Source: Fimiplasma intestinipullorum
Lineage (GTDB): Bacteria > Bacillota_I > Bacilli_A > Erysipelotrichales > Coprobacillaceae
Direction: 5' to 3'
Length of the DNA: 26,599 nt
Assembly (NCBI GenBank): GCA_018715065.1
Contig: DVMJ01000097.1
Span: forward strand, 1 to 26,599
The first letter of the stretch is position 1, and every line of letters begins with the position of its first letter. The notes under the pieces were generated by a model that saw nothing but the letters and a program-made list of their open reading frames with translations, was not told the DNA's origin and did not search any database. Shown in pieces: positions 21,343 through 26,599 of the stretch. The position numbers and the translations under genes were made by a program.

Positions 21343-22032
21343 ATGATTGGAATTATAGGTGCTATGACAGAGGAAGTTGCTGCATTAAAAAAACAGATGA
21401 TCGTTAAAGAAGAAAGATGTATTCATCAGATTCCTTTTTATTTAGGGACCTTGGCAAACCGTGACATCGTTTTAATGCAAAGCGGGATCGGTAAAGTGAA
21501 TGCCGCTTATTCCACCACACTCTTAATGGAACATTTTGAAATTGATACCTTGATCAATATCGGCACAGCGGGTGGATTGAATCTAAAAGAAAATGTCGGT
21601 GATGTCGTGATTGGAAAGGAAATATGTTATTATGATGTTGATGTGACACCTGATCGCGTCTATGGACAGATTCCCGGAATGCCTGAAAGATTTCAAGCAG
21701 ATCCTAAACTGGACGCAATGACTGCAGAGGTGCTGGATGAATTAAAAATCCCTTATCATTGCGGATTAATTGTTTCAGGCGACCAATTTGTTTCTCGTGA
21801 AGATCAGGTTGACCTTATCAAACAACACTTCCCTGAGGCCATGTGTGCCGAAATGGAAGCTTGCAGCATTGCTCAAATCGCTTATCTGTATCAGGTACCA
21901 ATGATCGTTCTGAGATCATTAAGCGATATTTTTGGTAAAGGCGGCAATGCAGTTCAGTTTGAGGAGTATCTGGAAGTGGCCAGTTATCATTCTGCCTTGC
22001 TTTGTAAGGCAGTCGTGGAGAAATTGGCATGA
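21343..22032 (+). CDS. mtnN: 5'-methylthioadenosine/S-adenosylhomocysteine nucleosidase
   Basis: This 229-aa nucleosidase (also called Pfs or MTAN) removes adenine from methylthioadenosine and S-adenosylhomocysteine, products of SAM use. It has the family start IGIIGAMTEEV, the GIGKVNAA segment, the substrate region INIGTAGGL, SGDQFVSRED, the catalytic-site AEMEACSIAQ, and LRSLSD with the conserved Asp. ATG 21343 follows AAAGGAAGG at 21329-21337; the frame extension to 21232 lies inside the methyltransferase gene. Its position directly after a SAM-dependent methyltransferase makes biochemical sense, since it clears the inhibitory product SAH. In quorum-sensing species it feeds LuxS, but no luxS is visible here. 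Confidence 0.95.
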   Translation: MIGIIGAMTEEVAALKKQMIVKEERCIHQIPFYLGTLANRDIVLMQSGIGKVNAAYSTTLLMEHFEIDTLINIGTAGGLNLKENVGDVVIGKEICYYDVDVTPDRVYGQIPGMPERFQADPKLDAMTAEVLDELKIPYHCGLIVSGDQFVSREDQVDLIKQHFPEAMCAEMEACSIAQIAYLYQVPMIVLRSLSDIFGKGGNAVQFEEYLEVASYHSALLCKAVVEKLA

Positions 22033-24275
22033 TCGAGCTATTAGCCCCAGCAGGCAGTTTTGAAGCACTGGAAGCAGCCATCAATGCCGGAGCAGATGCC
22101 ATCTATGTTGGTGGTAATCAGTTTAATGCGAGGGCCTATGCCACTAATTTTAATTTGGAAGAATTAAAAGAAGCCGTTGCCTTATGCCATCAACACGGAG
22201 TCAGACTATTTGTCACTGTGAATACCCTGTATCAGGACAAGGATTTTGTTGAGCTCTATGATTATATCTGCGCTTTATACGAAATGCAGATCGACGCACT
22301 CATCGTTCAGGATGAAGGATTAATGGATGTTTTAAAGGAAAACTTTCCTGATTTTGAGGTACACGCCAGTACCCAATGTACAATCCATTCCCTGGATGGA
22401 GTAAACTACTATATGCAAAAAGGGGTTAAGCGTGTGGTGCTTGCACGTGAAAACAGCCTGGCAGAAATAAAAGATATTATTGCAAAGAGCAATGTAGAAA
22501 TTGAGATCTTTGTTCATGGCGCATTATGTGTGGCTTATTCCGGCCAGTGCTTTATGAGTGCAGAAAATGGCGGGCGAAGTGCCAATAAAGGACAATGTGC
22601 ACAACCTTGCCGTTTAATTTATCAGTTAACATGTGATGGAGAACCCTTAGGCAAGCCGACTCATTTATTATCTATGGCAGATCTGTGTACGATCGATCAG
22701 GTTGGGGCATTGATCGAGGCAGGCGTTCATTCTTTGAAGATCGAAGGGCGCATGAAAAGACCGGAATACGTCTATGCCGTGGTTTCAAGCTATCGTCAGG
22801 CCATCGATGCCTATTACAAGAACCAGCCGTATCAGTCTGATCGAACCATGCTGATGCAGCTATTTAATCGTGACTTTACCAGCGGTTATTTATTTAAGCA
22901 AAGAAAAGTCGTTAATGACCGGTTTAGTGGCAATCAGGGAATCTTAGCTGCACGCATCCTGCATTATGATGCGCGCCGCAAGCGTCTACGCTTAGAAGCC
23001 TTGATCGAACTCCATCAACAGGACGGTATTCGTATAGGCAATCAGGACCACGGATTATTGCTTAATAAGATTTATGTTCAGAATAAGTTAGTCAATCGTG
23101 TAGAGAAGGGGACTGTTTTTGAGATTGAAGATCCGCTCAGTGTCAAAAAGGGGACTGAAGTTTACCGCACATTGGATCATCAGCTTGAAAAAATACTTTC
23201 CCAAAGACGCCATCACGCGATTCGAAAGATCCCTATCCGAATGCAGTTAAATGGCACCATTGGACAGCCGCTGATGATAACTGTGACAGACGGTATGCAC
23301 ACAGTTGTTATAAACACAAATACTCATATTGAATTGGCGACAAACGTGCCTCTTTCTATCGAAAGAATCGAAGAACAATGTCGCAAATTAGGAAATACAT
23401 CTTATTGTTTGGATAAAATCGAAATTTGTTTTCCTGAAAACGGATTTATTTCAATCAAGGCACTCAATGACCTGCGCCGCCAGGCGCTGACTATGCTCGA
23501 TCAGCAACGTCAGGATCTCCTGTTACACCAGCTTGGTCCTTCACCAGCCTTTCAGGCAGTGACCTATCCAGACTCCAATAGAGCCATACTAAGCTACTAT
23601 GTGCATGTGGAAACACTTGAACAGCTTCAAGCTATCCTGACTGATCCGGTACAGATCTTGTTTCCTTTAAATGATCAGTTTGATGAAGCGAACCAGCTAG
23701 CTCAAGACTACGGTCAAGCGTTGATCGGTGTTCTGCCTGCTATCATTAAGGATCAGGAATGGAAGCTGTTTGATCAGCGAATCGCTAAGACACAGCCAGC
23801 CGGTCTTGCCATTGGCCATCCTGCTGCTCTACAGCGTTATGGTTCACTGGTAAGCTTTGGACTGCCAGGTCTTAATCTGATGAATGGCTATGCTTTACAT
23901 GCTTATCCTTTCGTTACTACGATTTCCATGGAGGTCGAGCGCAAAGAAGTCAATCAGCTTTTAAAGACCAATCCCCATAGTGTCGCGTTTATATATGGGC
24001 ATCCTGAGAGCATGCGCATGGAGCATTGCCCCGTTAGTTATTATTATTTTCATGAAAAAAGACCGCATTGTCAGTGCTGCAAACAGGGCACTTATGAACT
24101 TGTCGACCGGAAAGGCGCACATTTTGCCATGCAGTTTGATGCTTGCTGCCGAACGACTCTTTATCATCCAAATTTGCGTAATTGGCTTAATTATGGCTAT
24201 TCTGAGGGCTATCTGCACTTTACCACTGAGAGCCCTAACGAGATCAGGAAAATAATGAAACTGCTTAACCTTTAG
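22029..24275 (+). CDS. U32 family protein with C-terminal extension (RlhA/TrhP-like)
   Basis: This 748-aa protein is labelled peptidase U32 in databases, but characterised relatives (RlhA, TrhP) hydroxylate rRNA or tRNA. The N-terminus ELLAPAGSFEALEAAINAGA and the signature EIFVHGALCVAYSGQCFMS (His163) are clear. C167, C174, C190 and C194 are arranged like the cysteines thought to hold an iron-sulfur cluster. The long C-terminal part (from about 380) matches the DUF3656-type extension of the larger members and carries extra Cys pairs (C681, C683, C684 and C706, C707) that might bind a metal. ATG 22029 overlaps the mtnN stop by four bases. An rRNA or tRNA modification role suits the operon, but peptidase activity cannot be excluded. 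Confidence 0.92.
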   Translation: MIELLAPAGSFEALEAAINAGADAIYVGGNQFNARAYATNFNLEELKEAVALCHQHGVRLFVTVNTLYQDKDFVELYDYICALYEMQIDALIVQDEGLMDVLKENFPDFEVHASTQCTIHSLDGVNYYMQKGVKRVVLARENSLAEIKDIIAKSNVEIEIFVHGALCVAYSGQCFMSAENGGRSANKGQCAQPCRLIYQLTCDGEPLGKPTHLLSMADLCTIDQVGALIEAGVHSLKIEGRMKRPEYVYAVVSSYRQAIDAYYKNQPYQSDRTMLMQLFNRDFTSGYLFKQRKVVNDRFSGNQGILAARILHYDARRKRLRLEALIELHQQDGIRIGNQDHGLLLNKIYVQNKLVNRVEKGTVFEIEDPLSVKKGTEVYRTLDHQLEKILSQRRHHAIRKIPIRMQLNGTIGQPLMITVTDGMHTVVINTNTHIELATNVPLSIERIEEQCRKLGNTSYCLDKIEICFPENGFISIKALNDLRRQALTMLDQQRQDLLLHQLGPSPAFQAVTYPDSNRAILSYYVHVETLEQLQAILTDPVQILFPLNDQFDEANQLAQDYGQALIGVLPAIIKDQEWKLFDQRIAKTQPAGLAIGHPAALQRYGSLVSFGLPGLNLMNGYALHAYPFVTTISMEVERKEVNQLLKTNPHSVAFIYGHPESMRMEHCPVSYYYFHEKRPHCQCCKQGTYELVDRKGAHFAMQFDACCRTTLYHPNLRNWLNYGYSEGYLHFTTESPNEIRKIMKLLNL

Positions 24276-24304
24276 TTGTCTAAAAGGTGGATTTGTGATA
24301 TGAT
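24276..24304 (+). promoter_or_regulatory. Promoter of the SWIM gene
   Basis: TTGTCT (24276-24281) and TATGAT (24299-24304) are 17 bp apart, and a TGA at 24296-24298 makes an extended -10. It starts one base after the preceding stop codon. The -35 lies in the loop of an imperfect hairpin (24268-24288). Confidence 0.75.
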
Positions 24305-24324
24305 TTGTCAGAGGTGTTGAATTT

Positions 24325-25866
24325 ATGATGACGATGAATAGAAAAATTAATGATTACTTAAATGAGTTAGAACCGACGCTCCGTCAGCAGGGCAGACAGT
24401 ATTACCTGGATGGCTGTATTGAACGTGTTTTTGAAATCAAACCTGGTGTATATCGTGCTATTGTTCTACAGCATGCTATTGAAAATAAGGTCACGGTATC
24501 TTTTCAGGAGAGTGTTGCTGTTAACTGTGAATGTCAGAACTTTAGAGTAGCAGGCGGGTGTAGTCATATTGCCGCTGTTATGTATTATCTGTTAGAACAT
24601 CCAATCGAAGCGACCAGTCAGTTTATTGAAAATTCAATTGATCATCTGGTTTATGATTGTGACGATCACACAGCAAAAGAATATCTGCTGTATACACTGA
24701 ATCAAAGTCAATATAAAAGGGAGTTTATTAAATTTCTCTTTTATCGTATCAAAGATTTCAATTTATCCAGCGAAGATTACCAGTATCTGTTTGATTACCT
24801 GTTTACTTTGAGTGAAAGTGCTGATCGCGCGAAAATCATGCAACGCCTTTACGATGCACTCTTTGAACGCTTCAGATTAAAATTAACAAGTCATGCCTAC
24901 AATGAAGCACTTCTGGTTCTAAAAGAAATGATCATTAATGAACCTAGCTTCGATCATGACGTAGAAAGCAATCTTGCTTATTTTGAAGAACATCTTTCTA
25001 AAAATGTCGTACATATCAAAAGCTGTATTAAATATCTGTCTATTTATGTAGAAGAGTTTAGTGACATGGAAAAAGAAGCCTGTTATCAGGTGGTCTTAGA
25101 AATCACACGTAATCCAAAGATCTACGTTGCCTGCTACAGTGAGATCAAGAACCTTGTCTTTGATCATTTCGTGAAAGGACATCACGAAGTATGTGATTCA
25201 CTCAAGCAGCTTTATCTGCTATTAGCGAACTGCTCGGATGTATGCCGTCAGATAACTGTTGAACTGATCTTTAAAGTCATTGATCCAAAAGACAGTGATT
25301 ATCCTTATTATAAAGCTGTCTACAGCGCTTTGCTTTTCGATCGGGCCTACAATCCCGGCAACCTTAACCTTGACCTGTTAGAAGAGATCAAGGCCCTCAA
25401 TGAGGACAGCTATGCCAGTGACATCAACAATATGGCTCGTTATATGAATGAAAAATATAGCCAGAAACAATTACTGGATGTTTTAGTCAATGATGAAAAC
25501 TGGTCTGAATTAGCGAATAATGCCAAACAGTACCCAAGTTTACGTCATCTTTATGTTTACCGTGATGCCTTAAAGGCAGCTTTAGGTGGTCAATATGCGA
25601 CAGTTTTATTAGAGGGATGTCAGGAATATGTCGCGAAATTTCCGACCGGCAATGATACGCTTCTGGCTTATATTTACATGGATGAAGGCGAATCTTACTT
25701 CATCAGTTTGTGTGAGATCCTGTTAACATATATTGACCGGAAGACAGTGCAGAAGCTGATGGATGAGTACAAACGGGTCAAGTATTCCATGATTCCATCC
25801 CAGTTACCTATTCATTCTCGGCTGGAAAAATTTTACAGCGAACAGTTTAACCAGTCTTCCCATTAG
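24325..25866 (+). CDS. SWIM zinc-finger protein, otherwise unknown
   Basis: This 513-aa soluble protein has a SWIM zinc finger near its N-terminus: C68-x-C70-x8-C79-x-H81 (NCECQNF to CSHIAAVMYYLL). The stretch before it (about 1-65), with RQQGRQYYLDGCI, is typical of SWIM regions at the head of Snf2-type helicases. Here, however, no helicase motif follows. Residues 110-513 look all-helical, with repeated short helices (many YLL, LYDAL and LKEM segments) suggestive of a TPR/HEAT-like scaffold, though no clean repeat period is visible. SWIM domains bind DNA or proteins. GAGGTG at 24311-24316 supports ATG 24325. It has its own promoter and terminator and so is a single-gene unit. Function unknown; a partner helicase may be encoded elsewhere. 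Confidence 0.85.
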   Translation: MMTMNRKINDYLNELEPTLRQQGRQYYLDGCIERVFEIKPGVYRAIVLQHAIENKVTVSFQESVAVNCECQNFRVAGGCSHIAAVMYYLLEHPIEATSQFIENSIDHLVYDCDDHTAKEYLLYTLNQSQYKREFIKFLFYRIKDFNLSSEDYQYLFDYLFTLSESADRAKIMQRLYDALFERFRLKLTSHAYNEALLVLKEMIINEPSFDHDVESNLAYFEEHLSKNVVHIKSCIKYLSIYVEEFSDMEKEACYQVVLEITRNPKIYVACYSEIKNLVFDHFVKGHHEVCDSLKQLYLLLANCSDVCRQITVELIFKVIDPKDSDYPYYKAVYSALLFDRAYNPGNLNLDLLEEIKALNEDSYASDINNMARYMNEKYSQKQLLDVLVNDENWSELANNAKQYPSLRHLYVYRDALKAALGGQYATVLLEGCQEYVAKFPTGNDTLLAYIYMDEGESYFISLCEILLTYIDRKTVQKLMDEYKRVKYSMIPSQLPIHSRLEKFYSEQFNQSSH

Positions 25867-25881
25867 GGAACTCTGGTTTTT
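25849..25881 (+). terminator. Terminator after the SWIM gene
   Basis: AACCAG (25849-25854) pairs with CTGGTT (25873-25878), and TTCCC (25857-25861) with GGGAA (25866-25870), separated by a 2 x 2 internal loop and followed by a T-run. It includes the stop codon. Confidence 0.8.
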
Positions 25882-25902
25882 GTTATTTTTATAATTTTAT
25901 CT

Positions 25903-25931
25903 TTGCTTTTTTCGTAATTTCATGCTATAAT
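25903..25931 (+). promoter_or_regulatory. Promoter of the XRE regulator gene
   Basis: TTGCTT (25903-25908) and TATAAT (25926-25931) are separated by 17 bp, with a TGC extension before the -10. The ribosome binding site AGAGGTG follows at 25939-25945. Confidence 0.75.
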
Positions 25932-25951
25932 CATCTCTAGAGGTGATAGAT

Positions 25952-26323
25952 ATGGCTATTGATATGGCACTTGCCAAGCGCTTAAAAACTTATCGTAATT
26001 TTAAGCATCTTACCCAAAAAGATGTGGCCACTTATTTAAATGTGCCACACTCCGCAATTTCAGATATTGAAAATGGCAAACGTGATGTCACCGTGGGTGA
26101 ATTGAAGATCCTCTCCAGCCTGTATGGCCGAAGTGTAGAAGAAATCATCAGCGGAAAAAAATATGATTATTACAATATTGCCAATATCGCACGTTTGATG
26201 ACTGAATTACCTGATGATGACTTAAAAGAAGTCATGTTTATTATTGAGTATAAGCGCAAAAGATATGAAGAACGCCGCGGTCCTCAAGTGATGGGTGCAA
26301 ATACTGCGGATTCTCATGAATAA
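25952..26323 (+). CDS. XRE family helix-turn-helix transcriptional regulator
   Basis: This 123-aa protein has a Cro/C1-type helix-turn-helix at about residues 8-62 (RLKTYRNFKHLTQKDVATYL, then VPHSAISDIENGKRDVTVGE). It then has a charged helical tail (about 70-110, LPDDDLKEVMFIIEYKRKRY) likely used for dimerisation. There is no peptidase or toxin domain. A GTG at 25943 is in frame, but AGAGGTG is best placed for ATG 25952. It is transcribed alone, between two terminators. Its target is unknown; the operator-like repeat 80 bases downstream, before the ABC transporter gene, is one candidate. Confidence 0.92.
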   Translation: MAIDMALAKRLKTYRNFKHLTQKDVATYLNVPHSAISDIENGKRDVTVGELKILSSLYGRSVEEIISGKKYDYYNIANIARLMTELPDDDLKEVMFIIEYKRKRYEERRGPQVMGANTADSHE

Positions 26324-26362
26324 AGCCTTAACGAGCTGCCTGCCGCGTTAAAGGCTTTTTTT
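26322..26362 (+). terminator. Terminator after the XRE gene
   Basis: AAAGCC-TTAACG (26322-26333) pairs with CGTTAA and GGCTTT (26346-26351 and 26353-26358, one bulged A), followed by seven Ts. Confidence 0.9.
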
Positions 26363-26402
26363 ATGAGAATTAATGGTGTTGAATCGTGGGACTTCTTGGA
26401 AA

Positions 26403-26440
26403 TGGAAACGGTTTACAATAGTCATCAATTTTGTTAAAAT
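26403..26440 (+). promoter_or_regulatory. ABC transporter promoter with operator-like inverted repeat
   Basis: TTTACA (26412-26417) and TAAAAT (26435-26440) are 17 bp apart, with a TGT extension before the -10. The -35 is covered by a 15-bp imperfect inverted repeat, TGGAAAC-G-GTTTACA (26403-26417), with one mismatch between arms. This position suits a repressor site. It resembles cre or GntR-type operators but is not an exact match to any I know. Confidence 0.6.
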
Positions 26441-26474
26441 AGATATATGTGTTTTAGACTCAAGGAGGATGAAA

Positions 26475-26599
26475 ATGAGTGTCATAACTGTATTGAATGC
26501 CAGTAAGACTTACGGCAGCGAAGAAGAACTTAAGGTTGAAGCGTTGAAACCGACCAGCTTTTCAGTTGAAAAAGGGGAATTTGTCTGTATCATCGGGAC
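26475..26599 (+). CDS. ABC transporter ATP-binding protein, N-terminal part
   Basis: Only the first 41 codons are present and the gene runs out of the window. The start VLNASKTYGS, the ALKPTSFSVEKGEFVCIIG segment and the position just before the expected Walker A motif are typical of ABC ATPases of the LolD/MacB group (often antimicrobial peptide or lipoprotein exporters). AAGGAGG at 26462-26468 supports ATG 26475. The permease would be expected immediately downstream. The substrate cannot be inferred from this fragment. Confidence 0.88.
   Translation, partial: MSVITVLNASKTYGSEEELKVEALKPTSFSVEKGEFVCIIG

Noticed and set aside
24268..24288. Hairpin after the U32 gene as a terminator
   Set aside because: The stem is imperfect (ACCTTTAG with CTAAAAGGT, one bulge), no T-run follows, and it overlaps the -35 of a good promoter.
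1..26599. Mobile element, prophage, CRISPR array, or transferred island
   Set aside because: No transposase, integrase, repeat array, att-like direct repeats or abrupt composition change was seen; gene content is conserved core throughout.

Overview
The window looks like the chromosome of an endospore-forming or recently spore-forming low-GC Bacillota, with an Erysipelotrichia-like lineage as the best guess. The evidence is dense operons with strong AGGAGG-type ribosome binding sites, TATAAT-type promoters, several TTG starts, an apparently complete sporulation sigma factor (sigK), and gene order that follows Bacillus subtilis neighbourhoods in compressed form. The NadD-YqeK fusion recalls Erysipelotrichia and Mollicutes. 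I see no phage, insertion sequence, CRISPR array or tRNA/rRNA gene; this is core chromosome, and the interesting signals lie in details of the genes and in the intergenic regions.

Layout. (1) 1-6900, forward: the end of lepA, then an RNase J of the J2 type with a degenerate active site, an FtsK/SpoIIIE DNA translocase, and a pair of M16 peptidase genes (ymfF, ymfH). This mirrors the B. subtilis rnjB-spoIIIE-ymfF-ymfH region. (2) 6900-10930: a small reverse-strand DUF896 gene (ynzC) preceded by a structured 150-nt RNA with a near-consensus promoter, probably 6S RNA. Divergent from it are transketolase, a 128-aa protein in the sirA position with a Spo0A-box-like heptamer at its promoter, yneF, and a histidine phosphatase. 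This corresponds to B. subtilis ynzC-tkt-sirA-yneF. (3) 10930-16190: plsY divergent from parE-parC (topoisomerase IV), again as in B. subtilis. ParC has Ile at position 80. (4) 16210-16960, reverse: sigK, uninterrupted, with a hydrophobic pro-sequence and a sigma-E-like promoter. (5) 17000-24275, forward: one probable eight-gene operon with an esterase, then yqeH-yhbY-nadD/yqeK-rsfS-yqeM-like methyltransferase (ribosome assembly, NAD synthesis and nucleotide clean-up), then mtnN and a U32-family protein. (6) 24276-26599: an orphan SWIM zinc-finger protein with its own promoter, an XRE regulator, and the start of an ABC transporter ATPase gene behind an operator-like inverted repeat.

Together the genes cover mRNA decay, chromosome segregation and topology, ribosome assembly, central carbon metabolism and phospholipid synthesis. 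A sporulation thread runs through them: SpoIIIE-type translocase, sirA-position gene, Spo0A-box-like sites and sigK. All functional calls come from reading motifs, known family features and remembered gene order; no database search was possible.
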